This document shows, in pieces, positions 1-8,694 of a stretch of 64,000 nucleotides of DNA. Source of the DNA: Carnobacterium inhibens subsp. inhibens DSM 13024 (lineage in GTDB: Bacteria; Bacillota; Bacilli; Lactobacillales; Carnobacteriaceae). The position numbers and the translations under genes were made by a program. The DNA lies in assembly GCF_000746825.1 (NCBI RefSeq), contig NZ_JQIV01000006.1:744001-808000 (forward strand). The letters are read 5' to 3'. The notes beneath the pieces are model-generated. The model saw only the letters and a list, made by a program, of their open reading frames with translations. It had not been told where the DNA came from and searched no databases. Numbering within the stretch: the first letter of the stretch is position 1; each line of letters begins with the position of its first letter.

Positions 1-1036
1 TTAATCCTGCTGTCCAAATTGATAATCTACCGGATGACACTTCCGCTCCTTCTTCAGAATGCTGAATATCTACCTTTTCAACTTTAAAGCCATTCTTTTT
101 ACTATCTTTTTTTGTCGTTTCACCCGAAGAATTATCTTTCGTAAAGGCTTCTTCTATATCTACAATACTTGTTACCGTTCCAGGGACATAACTCAATCCT
201 GATTCAATAACAACCGTCACTACATTTAAAGCAAGAAAACTTAATATAAAATACACAAAAATATTTTTAAGTCTTTTAGCAACTTCTTTTTTTGTTAAAA
301 TCACTTGTAAAGATAATAATACAAATAAAATGATAAAAAACATATTTGCCGTTAATTGTGTTCCGCGTGAAGATGCTAAAATATAAAACAGATACTGGAC
401 AACTAAGTTAACAATATATAGCCATGAAAAACTTTTCCAGTTTCCTCTTTTCAGGATATTATTAACTACTGACAGAACAATTGAAAGAAAGCCAAATAAT
501 GCTCCTACGTTTGGACTAGTGTACAATCCAAATAGACGACTCTCAGTAAAACCCTGTCTTGCTATTATACCTACAGTTCCAGTTGGAACTGTATAAGCTA
601 TATCAAATATAAAAAGAAAAACTGAAATAAATGATAGAACACATACAATACTAACAAAAATATCTATAAAAAATGAATAGTTCCGTTTGATAGCTTCATC
701 TTTCTGTTTGTAATCAATAGGATAAAACAAGAATAAGGTAGTGACAAGATAGATCCAATTATAAACTGAATCCATAAAATTATAAGGGTAATTTAGTACA
801 ACTGAAATCAGATAAGAAGCCCCTAGTGCTAGTAAAACATACCAATAAGGCATTTTAAACATTGTTCTTTCAGTAAAGAAATCTTTTATTAAAATAAATA
901 TTCCCCATGCAAATGTTATTTTCATGGGTATATTTTCTAGATTAAAATCACTTGGAACAAAATAAAAAATAAAAACCACCAAGTTTACTATTCTAAAAAG
1001 ATCTCTATTAAAAATTGTTTTATTCAATTTGTTCAT
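1..1036 (-). CDS. O-antigen ligase/polymerase (Wzy-like) membrane protein, partial at left edge
   Basis: About 345 codons are visible and the frame is open to the left edge, so the C-terminus is missing. The protein is dominated by hydrophobic segments, then a hydrophilic stretch rich in Lys, Ser and Asp, then SSGRLSIWTAGL at the edge. A membrane core, a large extracytoplasmic loop and an SGR...W motif are typical of the Wzy/WaaL family, which polymerises or ligates lipid-linked repeat units. I chose the ATG at 1036 because GAGG lies 9 bases upstream; it overlaps the end of the preceding glycosyltransferase gene by 17 bases, which suggests translational coupling. It is the last visible gene of the operon starting at 4074. 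The family call is fairly secure; polymerase versus ligase cannot be decided. Confidence 0.75.
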   Translation of the reverse strand, partial: MNKLNKTIFNRDLFRIVNLVVFIFYFVPSDFNLENIPMKITFAWGIFILIKDFFTERTMFKMPYWYVLLALGASYLISVVLNYPYNFMDSVYNWIYLVTTLFLFYPIDYKQKDEAIKRNYSFFIDIFVSIVCVLSFISVFLFIFDIAYTVPTGTVGIIARQGFTESRLFGLYTSPNVGALFGFLSIVLSVVNNILKRGNWKSFSWLYIVNLVVQYLFYILASSRGTQLTANMFFIILFVLLSLQVILTKKEVAKRLKNIFVYFILSFLALNVVTVVIESGLSYVPGTVTSIVDIEEAFTKDNSSGETTKKDSKKNGFKVEKVDIQHSEEGAEVSSGRLSIWTAGL

Positions 1037-1997
1037 TTGCTTTTACCTCATTTCCTAAAATATGCTGATCAATGGCATCCAGTAGTTTTTCAGATTTTTC
1101 TGTGCTAACCTTACGAACAAATAATTTATCACTTGCTATAATTTCATCAAAATCTTTATAACTAAACCACTTTGTCATTGATTTATCAATTATATGAATA
1201 TTAGCCAGTAATGAGGTTTGCATTGATGTTTCTGTTCTATCTTTTACAGCAATTGGTTGGTCTGGTCCATTAACTTGGTTTCTGCTCGCATAGGATGAAT
1301 TAAAAAATAGTGTATGGAAAAATTTTTCGTCTGATGCAAAGCCAATCTTAAAATTCAAATAATCACGTTCATTAGAATGATAAGTATCAAGTAGTTCTCT
1401 TAAACAATTTTCAGTTAATGCCCACCATTGAGATCCGTGATACAAATCGAATTTATGATGTCGAATAGATTTTGGTAGAGGAAATTTACGCAATACCCTA
1501 TTAATAGCAGCACGAAATAGTTTAAAAGACTTCGTATTTGCTTTATTAATCCAAGGATAATCATGTTTTTGCCATAAATCTATATGCAGACCAAATAGTT
1601 CTTTATTCTCTAATTCGTCTAAATTTATACCTCTAATAAATTCTGTATCTTTGTTTTGCTCAAAGAAACGGTGGATTTCTTTTGTATCTTTAATTGGATA
1701 ATCTGAACCAGACAATAAAACGTAACGCATATAAGAATTATTCTTACTTAAAGCAGTTTCTACTAAATTCAATTCAGCTTGCACAATTGAAAAACCACCC
1801 CAGTAAACTTTTACACGATCTTTGATAAAAGTGACATTAGGATAGTCCTCAAAAAGAGTAGTGAATTCTTTGATTTCAGATTTTTTATCAATATGAATAT
1901 AAAAATCCGCACGGTCGTTTAATCGATTTATTAAACGATATAAATTCTCTGGATCATTATACGCAAGTATTAAATAACATATTTTTTCTTCATTCAT
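1020..1997 (-). CDS. Core-2/I-branching (GT14-like) glycosyltransferase
   Basis: A 325-residue soluble protein that opens with ICYLILAYNDPENLYRLI, continues with a FYIHIDKKS segment and later has YVLLSGSDYPIK. This pattern is typical of the Branch domain (beta-1,6-N-acetylglucosaminyltransferase family, GT14) found in many capsule loci. It probably adds a sugar, often a hexosamine or xylose in this family, to the lipid-linked repeat unit at the cytoplasmic face of the membrane. AGGAG lies 12 bases upstream of the chosen ATG. The gene follows two GT2 genes in the same direction and overlaps the polymerase gene downstream. Donor and acceptor cannot be predicted from sequence. Confidence 0.8.
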   Translation of the reverse strand: MNEEKICYLILAYNDPENLYRLINRLNDRADFYIHIDKKSEIKEFTTLFEDYPNVTFIKDRVKVYWGGFSIVQAELNLVETALSKNNSYMRYVLLSGSDYPIKDTKEIHRFFEQNKDTEFIRGINLDELENKELFGLHIDLWQKHDYPWINKANTKSFKLFRAAINRVLRKFPLPKSIRHHKFDLYHGSQWWALTENCLRELLDTYHSNERDYLNFKIGFASDEKFFHTLFFNSSYASRNQVNGPDQPIAVKDRTETSMQTSLLANIHIIDKSMTKWFSYKDFDEIIASDKLFVRKVSTEKSEKLLDAIDQHILGNEVKANEQIE

Positions 1998-2047
1998 TTC
2001 ATTTTTCTCCTAAATCGTTTATCTTTTATAGCTATCACATCTACACT

Positions 2048-3100
2048 TTAAAAACTTTGTTTTATTTTCTCAATCATTCTTGGCGACAGTACACTTAAAT
2101 AATACATCATCATTGAGGAAAAATAATTAAGCAGTGTAAGTTTACTTTTAAATAATAGCTTAGTTAATTTTCTTATCGGCGAGTCGGTTAAAGAGTCATT
2201 GCAAGCTTCTATAACATCTTTACTATTCAATATATTTTTTATATAGTTTATTTTCTCTTTAAAACTTAAAGAACAGTCTTTTGAATGAACTGGAATAATA
2301 CAAGACATCACACCTTTTAAAAATAAGGCTTCTGTACCTTGCTTATTTTTTAGAGTTAGTGCTAACAAAGATCTTCTAAATTCAACAAAAGTATCAAATT
2401 TGTTCACAAGAAATTTGTTGGTCAAACTTTTTTTTCCATCAAAAGAATATTGATACATTATTTTATCAGTAACTAAGCAATTTTCAACATGATGAAAATA
2501 ATCTATATTAAATAATCTATCTTCGCAACTGCTATAATTTCGAAATCTTATATTTTCCTCTTTGATGATTGATAACTTATATATTTTGTTCCATACCACA
2601 TACATAAGTTGTTTATTCATTAAAGAATAGATATTATCTAAAAACAATTCATGATCTTTTATTTCTTGATATGCTGCTCCAATTTTCTTTTCAGACAAAA
2701 GAATGTCCTTATCCATAACTTGTAATAAATAAGACGATATAATTAAATCATAATCGTCCTTTTCTAAATCATTATAATAAGAAGATAGTGTATCTTTTGC
2801 CAATTGATCATCAGCATCTAATAAAAATAAAAATTCTCCAGATGCTTCTTCAATTCCACTATTTCGAGCTTTTCCTGGCCCAGAATTTTCTATTGTTTTT
2901 ACCAAAATTCTGTCATCCATATTACTGTATCCTTTAAGTATGCTTAGTGTCTTATCCGTCGATCCGTCATTGACGATAATAAACTCAAAATTTTTAAAGT
3001 CTTGGTTTAAAACACTATCAATTGTTTTAGCTACACTATTTTCAGAATTATACACTGGCATAACAATACTAAAGAAAGGCATTTTTATCAGTCCATTCAT
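2048..3100 (-). CDS. GT2 family glycosyltransferase
   Basis: An A-fold family 2 glycosyltransferase of 350 residues. The N-terminus carries SIVMPVYNSENSVAKTI, the nucleotide-binding region has VNDGSTDKT, and the DxD metal site is LLDADDQL near residue 97. The C-terminal half is variable, as usual for acceptor recognition. It probably adds one sugar of an extracellular polysaccharide repeat. Two starts are possible: 3100 (MNGLIKM) and the in-frame ATG at 3082 (MPFFSIV), which fits the family N-terminus better; neither has a strong Shine-Dalgarno sequence. It follows the preceding GT2 gene by 14 bases and so is probably translated by coupling. Confidence 0.85.
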   Translation of the reverse strand: MNGLIKMPFFSIVMPVYNSENSVAKTIDSVLNQDFKNFEFIIVNDGSTDKTLSILKGYSNMDDRILVKTIENSGPGKARNSGIEEASGEFLFLLDADDQLAKDTLSSYYNDLEKDDYDLIISSYLLQVMDKDILLSEKKIGAAYQEIKDHELFLDNIYSLMNKQLMYVVWNKIYKLSIIKEENIRFRNYSSCEDRLFNIDYFHHVENCLVTDKIMYQYSFDGKKSLTNKFLVNKFDTFVEFRRSLLALTLKNKQGTEALFLKGVMSCIIPVHSKDCSLSFKEKINYIKNILNSKDVIEACNDSLTDSPIRKLTKLLFKSKLTLLNYFSSMMMYYLSVLSPRMIEKIKQSF

Positions 3101-3114
3101 TTAATTCATTTTCA

Positions 3115-4074
3115 TTATTTCTTTAATACTTTACGATATAAAAAGGTGTAGACGTTTATATTTACTTCAAGTAATTTTAATGCAATTAACTTAGCTTTAC
3201 TTGATAATGGATTTTTTTTCATTAACTTTTTATTTTCCGCGATATCTTTTCTTATCAATTTAAGATATTTACTTGTTGTTTCATTTTTTATGGATGAACC
3301 AATCTTATACCCAGTAGATAAAAAACCATCTAATAATTTATCCAGAGCGTACAGGCTCAAGTTGGGATAATCTTTTAAAATGTTATTTAATAGTATCTCG
3401 CGTTGCGAAACATTATCGTATTGTTTAGGATTAAATTGACTATTAACTATACTTTCAGGATTATCTATATAGTAGTATCCTACTTTATCTGTCACATAAG
3501 CTTTTTGGGCACGCTGTACTACTCTATAACTAGTCACTATATCCTCATACAATGTATTCTCTGGGTATATTAATCCATCAAACAGTTCCTTTTTATAAAT
3601 CTTATTCCAAGCGTAAAAATCGATTCCTTTATACATGAAAAAACTTTTTATTATTTCTTCAGAACCTTCAACCTTTTTTTCTATACTATCTAATATCTCT
3701 TCTTTATTGTTTCGAATACGACAAACATTAAAAATATAAAGATCTATCTTTTCTTTTAATAATTTTTCATAAAATAGCTGATAAGTATTAAGATCTAAAT
3801 AATCATCACTGTCAATAAATGTAACAAAGTCGCCTTTAGTATTTTTGAGTCCTTCGTTACGGGCTGATGATAATCCTCCGTTTATTTTGTTAATAATACT
3901 GATGCGCTTATCTTTCAAGGCATATTCTTCACAAATCTCACTACTTTTGTCTGTTGAACCATCGTTCACCAATATTAATTCTAAGTTGCTAAAAGATTGG
4001 TTTAAGATACTTTCAATAGCCCTACTCAATGTTTTTTCAACATTATAAACGGGCATTATTACACTCAACAACAT
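3115..4074 (-). CDS. GT2 family glycosyltransferase, first gene of its operon
   Basis: A 319-residue family 2 glycosyltransferase. It starts LLSVIMPVYNVEKTLSRAI, has the VNDGSTDKSSEIC nucleotide-binding segment, and the DxD-type metal site FIDSDDYLD near residue 91. The C-terminal part ends in a basic stretch (KKVLKK). Enzymes of this shape build capsule or exopolysaccharide repeat units on undecaprenyl phosphate. AAGGAATT directly upstream of the ATG supports the start. It heads a four-gene operon (GT2, GT2, GT14-like, polymerase) with a long untranslated leader and its own candidate promoter near 4241. The sugar specificity is unknown. Confidence 0.88.
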   Translation of the reverse strand: MLLSVIMPVYNVEKTLSRAIESILNQSFSNLELILVNDGSTDKSSEICEEYALKDKRISIINKINGGLSSARNEGLKNTKGDFVTFIDSDDYLDLNTYQLFYEKLLKEKIDLYIFNVCRIRNNKEEILDSIEKKVEGSEEIIKSFFMYKGIDFYAWNKIYKKELFDGLIYPENTLYEDIVTSYRVVQRAQKAYVTDKVGYYYIDNPESIVNSQFNPKQYDNVSQREILLNNILKDYPNLSLYALDKLLDGFLSTGYKIGSSIKNETTSKYLKLIRKDIAENKKLMKKNPLSSKAKLIALKLLEVNINVYTFLYRKVLKK

Positions 4075-4240
4075 AATTCCTTACCCTCATTTCATATCTC
4101 TATACTTATTACACTAATAAACACTCTATTTAGTATGGTTTTTATTAAAGAATAAGTTTTTATGTAAAAAATTTTCAAGTAAAACAAATTCTCCTAATCT
4201 ATTTATTTTAAGTTCTCTACTATTAAGTACACCGAAAAAT

Positions 4241-4249
4241 ATTATACCA
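4241..4249 (-). promoter_or_regulatory. Extended -10 promoter of the GT operon
   Basis: On the minus strand the sequence reads TGGTATAAT, a perfect TGn extended -10. No good -35 lies at 17 bases; a TTGACG is present but 23 bases away. The predicted transcript has a leader of about 165 bases before the ATG at 4074. Confidence 0.5.
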
Positions 4250-4442
4250 TAAATTTATACACTCATTAACGTCAAAAGTAATTTTAACATTCATTTATTA
4301 ATTTTGTATTATTTTTTCTGATATATTCTACTGAGAAAAATGTATATCCCTTACATATTTTCAAGCACTATTGACTACTAGATAATTAATAGGGTATCAC
4401 TAGTGCTACTTCTTAAATACTCCAATTCTTTTCATAAAATAA

Positions 4443-4489
4443 ACAAAAAAGTTTTTAGAGGAAGATTCCATCTAAAAACTTTTTTTGTT
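4443..4489 (-). terminator. Intrinsic terminator after the GW amidase gene
   Basis: Arms AAAAAAGTTTTTAGA and TCTAAAAACTTTTTT form an A/T-rich stem around an 11-base loop. The stem carries A and T runs on both sides, so it can act on either strand. It sits about 50 bases beyond the amidase stop codon. Confidence 0.75.
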
Positions 4490-4538
4490 TATACTATTGA
4501 AATTTGGTACATACAATCAAATAAAATAAATATGAAAC

Positions 4539-7433
4539 TTATTTTATTTCTAATGCTTCACTTTGTACCCACCCAATACTCTTATTATCAAGAGTAATTT
4601 CAAACCATTCAGTTTGATCTTTTAATTTAACTTTTTGTGTAACAACAAATTCTTCACTAATATAGTCTGCTAACTCTCCAATAACATTACTATCATCAGA
4701 ATAACCGTCTTTAATTTCAAATTGATCAGCTTCCTTTACAGGAACGCCAGTAATTACTGTACTTGCTTCAGTATCTTCTGGTTCAATTAGTTCTTGAGTT
4801 TCAGACTCAACAACTGTTTCCTCAGAAGTTTGGTTTTCAGTATTATCTACAATATCAATTCCTGTTTTTGATACCCATCCAATGATATTACCATTTACAG
4901 AAATTTCAAACCACTCTTTTCCATCCTCAAATATAGCCTTTTGCGTTACAGTTACTATTTTATTGGTATAGAAAGATAACTCTCCAACTTTAGTGCTATC
5001 AGGTTGATAACTATCCCAAATACCATAGTCGCTAGATTCAGCAACAGGAGTTCCATTGATGTTTTCTACAGTAACTACATCAGCCGTTTCAGTTTTTTCC
5101 TGAATAGGCATCATTGCTGCTTTAGCTTTATTCAAGGTAATTCCTTTTTGTCCTACCCAGCCGATTACTTTTCCGTTTACTGAGAATTCCACCCATTTAG
5201 AGCCGTCTGGTAAAGTTGCTTCTTTTGTTATGGTTAATTGTTTATTAACATAATCATTTAAGCTGCCTACACGCTTATTGTTGCTTCCTGTGTAACTGCT
5301 CCACACACCATAGTTATAAGCATCTGTTACTGGCATTGCAGTGTAGTTTACTGGAATAATATTTGTATCAATTCCTTTTTCGCCTACCCAGCCGATTACT
5401 TTTCCGTCTACTGAGAATTCCACCCATTTAGAGCCGTCTGGTAAGGTCGCTTCTTTTGTTATGGTTAATTGTTTATTAACATAATCATTTAAGCTGCCTA
5501 CACGTTTATTGTTGCTTCCTGTGTAATTGCTCCACACACCATAGTTATAAGCGTCTGCTACTGGCATTGCAGTGTAGTTTACTGGAATAATACTTGTATC
5601 AATTCCTTTTTCGCCTACCCAGCCGATTACTTTTCCGTCTACTGAGAATTCCACCCATTTAGAGCCGTCTGGTAAGGTCGCTTCTTTTGTTATGGTTAAT
5701 TGTTTATTAACGTAATCATTTAAGCTGCCTACACGTTTATTGTTGCTTCCTGTGTAACTGCTCCACACACCATAGTTATAAGCATCTGTTACTGGCATTG
5801 CAATGTAGTTTACTGGAATAATGCTTGTATCAATTCCTTTTTCGCCTACCCAGCCGATTACTTTTCCGTCTACTGAGAATTCCACCCATTTAGAGCCGTC
5901 TGGTAAGGTCGCTTCTTTTGTTATGGTTAATTGTTTATTAACATAATCATTTAAGCTGCCTACACGTTTATTGTTGCTTCCCGTGTAATTACTCCACACA
6001 CCATAATTATAAGCGTCTGTCGTTGCTATTCCAGCATAATTAACTGGTCTAATATTCGTATCAACAGCTTCTTTAGCTACCCAACCAATTGCTTTTCCAT
6101 TAACTGCAATTTGTATTTTTTCATTTCCGTTTGCATCTTTAACAGTACTTACAATATTAACGATCTGATCAGAATATACATTTAAGCCATTAACCAGTGA
6201 TCCTCCATTATAATCAGTCCAAATACCATAATTATAGGCATTAGCTACTGGCATACCTGTCAAATCAACGGGTTGTGGTACTTCTTGAGGTTTTGATCCA
6301 ATAGCAACCCCATCTTTAGCTACCCAACCGATTACTTTTCCATCTACTGCAAATTGTACCCATGGCGAACCATTCACATATTTTTCATTTGTCACTTCAA
6401 TAGTTTTCCCAGAATAACTGGATAAACCTGCTACTCGTGTTCCACCAATATAGTTACTCCAAACCCCATAGTTGTAAGCATCTTTGTCTGGTGTACTTGA
6501 AATTGAAGATAATTGCACGCCATCTGCACTGACCCAACCTATATCTTTTCCATCTTTGCCAATTAGATACCAATCGCCAGCATTAGTTCTAACTCTTTTT
6601 TGAATATAAATGTATTGGTTGGAGTAATTAGATAAATTAGTTACTTTTGTACCATTTATAGCTGAACTCCAAACTCCATAGTTATGTGGATCCACAGGTA
6701 ACGCATATGCTCCAACCATATCTTCTTCTTGGTATACTTGATTTGGCATTGCATTATATTTTTCAACAATTAGACTGTAAAATTCGGCTACTGTATATCC
6801 CCACTGAGCAAAATAGCCCACTGGATCTGTGTGGTTTGTTCCGCCTAAATAGCGGGAAACTTCATCATGCGTCCATACAGTTCCTGATCCTTCTTTAGTA
6901 GCTCTTGAGGGTGCTAAATCAAAATAATGCAACATATTAGCAATCAGAAAAGCGTCATTATTTACTGATTGAGCAAACTGATGAAATGTATTGTGTTCGA
7001 CTAATTCAATCTGATAAAAACGTGGATTAGCTTGTTTTCCTGCACCCCAAACAGCATAATCAGCAGGGTGAATTTGAATAATATTATCTTTATCAACAAA
7101 TGCATGAACGAAAGCATTCTCATAATTTTGTTTCATATATGCTATTTCACCAGCAATAGTTGAATTTTTATTTGCTGTTTCATGGATGACAATTCCTTCT
7201 GCTTGACCATTACCATTGCGATAATCAAATTTTGGAAACTGAGTAACCTGTTGAGTTATCTTTGGGATCCATAAATTTTGTTGCTTAATATATGTATTGA
7301 CTTTTGGATATGTACTTCTTTGTAATATACTATAGTCTAATGCAGCTTCTACTGTATCTGTCGGTTGATATAGACCAATAACACCAATACCCACTATACT
7401 TAAAACCAATGCAGCTTTGTAACTTTTCTTCAT
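4539..7433 (-). CDS. Secreted N-acetylmuramoyl-L-alanine amidase with nine GW-type modules
   Basis: A 964-residue autolysin. Residues 1-31 form a signal peptide ending VEAA. An Amidase_2 domain covers roughly residues 65-225; the probable zinc ligands are His84 (VIHETAN), His189 (WTHDEV) and Asp203 (NHTDP), with the 14-residue spacing between the last two that is known in staphylococcal amidases. The enzyme would cut the MurNAc-L-Ala bond of peptidoglycan. Nine SH3-like GW modules of about 77 residues follow (AYNYGVW...GWV pattern), expected to bind lipoteichoic acid or other wall glycans. Modules 4-7 are nearly identical; the last module lacks the NYGVW signature. AAGGAG precedes the ATG. 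Its position inside a glycan locus suggests a role in wall-polymer remodelling, which is inference. Confidence 0.93.
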   Translation of the reverse strand: MKKSYKAALVLSIVGIGVIGLYQPTDTVEAALDYSILQRSTYPKVNTYIKQQNLWIPKITQQVTQFPKFDYRNGNGQAEGIVIHETANKNSTIAGEIAYMKQNYENAFVHAFVDKDNIIQIHPADYAVWGAGKQANPRFYQIELVEHNTFHQFAQSVNNDAFLIANMLHYFDLAPSRATKEGSGTVWTHDEVSRYLGGTNHTDPVGYFAQWGYTVAEFYSLIVEKYNAMPNQVYQEEDMVGAYALPVDPHNYGVWSSAINGTKVTNLSNYSNQYIYIQKRVRTNAGDWYLIGKDGKDIGWVSADGVQLSSISSTPDKDAYNYGVWSNYIGGTRVAGLSSYSGKTIEVTNEKYVNGSPWVQFAVDGKVIGWVAKDGVAIGSKPQEVPQPVDLTGMPVANAYNYGIWTDYNGGSLVNGLNVYSDQIVNIVSTVKDANGNEKIQIAVNGKAIGWVAKEAVDTNIRPVNYAGIATTDAYNYGVWSNYTGSNNKRVGSLNDYVNKQLTITKEATLPDGSKWVEFSVDGKVIGWVGEKGIDTSIIPVNYIAMPVTDAYNYGVWSSYTGSNNKRVGSLNDYVNKQLTITKEATLPDGSKWVEFSVDGKVIGWVGEKGIDTSIIPVNYTAMPVADAYNYGVWSNYTGSNNKRVGSLNDYVNKQLTITKEATLPDGSKWVEFSVDGKVIGWVGEKGIDTNIIPVNYTAMPVTDAYNYGVWSSYTGSNNKRVGSLNDYVNKQLTITKEATLPDGSKWVEFSVNGKVIGWVGQKGITLNKAKAAMMPIQEKTETADVVTVENINGTPVAESSDYGIWDSYQPDSTKVGELSFYTNKIVTVTQKAIFEDGKEWFEISVNGNIIGWVSKTGIDIVDNTENQTSEETVVESETQELIEPEDTEASTVITGVPVKEADQFEIKDGYSDDSNVIGELADYISEEFVVTQKVKLKDQTEWFEITLDNKSIGWVQSEALEIK
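5111..6043 (-). repeat. Four tandem 231-bp repeats encoding GW modules 4-7
   Basis: The same wall-binding module recurs with a strict 231-base period: the marker CCTACCCAGCCGATTAC begins at 5152, 5383, 5614 and 5845 on the plus strand. The copies differ at only a few bases, whereas the flanking modules are diverged. This indicates recent duplication or gene conversion and a site prone to copy-number change. Outer boundaries are approximate. Confidence 0.9.
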
Positions 7434-7468
7434 TAAATTACATTCTCCTTCTTGTTTTCTTGTAAAAA

Positions 7469-7507
7469 TAGTAGTTGTGAATAGATTTTTTCTATTCGCA
7501 ACTACTA
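7469..7507 (-). terminator. Terminator-like hairpin in the leader of the amidase gene
   Basis: A 17-base-arm inverted repeat (TAGTAGTTGCGAATAGA on the minus strand, one mismatch in the stem) with a short A-rich loop is followed by TTTTT on the minus strand. It ends about 35 bases before the amidase ATG. It may end the upstream GtrB transcript, or act as an attenuator or 5' stabiliser of the amidase transcript, because a candidate -10 (TATAAT at about 7517-7522) lies just upstream of it. Confidence 0.6.
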
Positions 7508-7692
7508 TAATTGTATTATAAATTCAGTATTAAATATACCTTTAATTAATGAATAGAACAATTTCTTTCAAATATACTACTGTAGTACATTTGAAAAGAT
7601 TCTTCAAACGACATTAATTAAATCAAAATAAAAACTTTTACTAGCAAACTAAGGACTATCATTTTGTAATGTTATCATGTATTTGTTTGCAC

Positions 7693-8649
7693 TCATTCAT
7701 TAGGATCATTTATAAATTCTTTGATAATGAATTTAGGGCGTTGTTTTGTCTCTAAATAAATTTTCCCGATATACTCGCCTACAATTCCTATAGACAAGAG
7801 CATTAGACCACCAATAGCCCAAACAGACACGGCTACACTTGCCCATCCTGTTATGGTGTCTCCCATTTGATGGCGTACAATAATGTAAATCAACATCAAT
7901 ATACTTACTAAAAATATTAAAACACCTAATCCCGAAATTATTCTAATTGGTTTTATACTTAAAGAAGTTATTCCTTCTAAAGCAAAAGATAACATTTTTT
8001 TCAAAGGATATTTACTTTCTCCTGCTAATCTTTCATTGCGTTCATAAGAAACAGTAGTAGAAGAAAAGCCTAGCATAGGAACAACTCCTCTTAAAAAGAG
8101 GTTAACTTCTTTGTATTTAGCTAATTCTTCAACTGTTCGTTTGCTCATTAATCTATAGTCAGCATGATTATAAATTACTTCTCCACCAATAAAGTTTAAC
8201 GCTTTATAATAACTCTCTGCTGTAACACGTTTAAAAAAGGTATCTGTCTCACGTTTACTTCGAACCCCATAAACAATATCGTATCCTTCTAAATATTTAT
8301 CGACCATCTTTTCAATTGCATTTATATCATCTTGTAAATCCGCGTCCATGGAAATAACCATATCAGAATAATCTTTTACTGTTAATAATCCAGCTAAGAG
8401 AGCATTTTGGTGTCCTTTATTTCTACTTAAATTTATACCACTAAATAATTTATCGCTTCTATGCAAATCTTCTATAATTTCCCAAGTTGTATCTTTTGAA
8501 CCATCATTAACAAAGACAATTTTACTTTTTTTATTAATTTTATTACTTTTTATTAGTTTTAAATAGATCTCTTTTAATCTAGATGCTGTTTCATTTAATA
8601 CCTCTTTTTCATTGTAACAAGGGATCACCATATATAAGGTATTTTCCAT
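7693..8649 (-). CDS. GtrB/CsbB-type polyprenyl-phosphate glycosyltransferase
   Basis: A 318-residue family 2 glycosyltransferase of the DPM1/GtrB/CsbB type. The N-terminal catalytic domain has MVIPCYNEKEVL, VNDGSKDTTW and the DxD motif MDADLQDD (residues about 97-104). Two C-terminal transmembrane helices (about residues 233-255 and 268-290) end in the characteristic GEYIGKIYLETKQRPKF. Such enzymes load undecaprenyl phosphate with one sugar, which is flipped and then used by a multi-pass transferase on the outer face. The gene directly follows the large membrane protein gene at 8695-10731, a likely partner. The sugar is unknown. Confidence 0.88.
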   Translation of the reverse strand: MENTLYMVIPCYNEKEVLNETASRLKEIYLKLIKSNKINKKSKIVFVNDGSKDTTWEIIEDLHRSDKLFSGINLSRNKGHQNALLAGLLTVKDYSDMVISMDADLQDDINAIEKMVDKYLEGYDIVYGVRSKRETDTFFKRVTAESYYKALNFIGGEVIYNHADYRLMSKRTVEELAKYKEVNLFLRGVVPMLGFSSTTVSYERNERLAGESKYPLKKMLSFALEGITSLSIKPIRIISGLGVLIFLVSILMLIYIIVRHQMGDTITGWASVAVSVWAIGGLMLLSIGIVGEYIGKIYLETKQRPKFIIKEFINDPNE

Positions 8650-8694
8650 TTTATATCGCTTCTTTCAGTTTATTTATCTACACTGTTTTTTTAA

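Larger units (their letters stand above)
4075..4538. other. Intergenic region with a promoter and a terminator
   Basis: This 464-base AT-rich gap separates the GT operon from the GW amidase gene. It holds a candidate extended -10 promoter for the GT operon (4241-4249) and, at the other end, the terminator hairpin of the amidase (4443-4489). The leader of the GT operon would be about 165 bases long. I found no convincing coding sequence; the small plus-strand frame across 4403-4597 lies over the terminator and the amidase 3' end. Confidence 0.6.

Noticed and set aside
4403..4597. Plus-strand frame of 64 codons
   Set aside because: It overlaps the terminator and the 3' end of the amidase gene, has no ribosome binding site and no recognisable protein.
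5111..6043. Regular repeats that could suggest a CRISPR array
   Set aside because: The period is 231 bases, spacers are absent and the repeats encode protein modules in frame.
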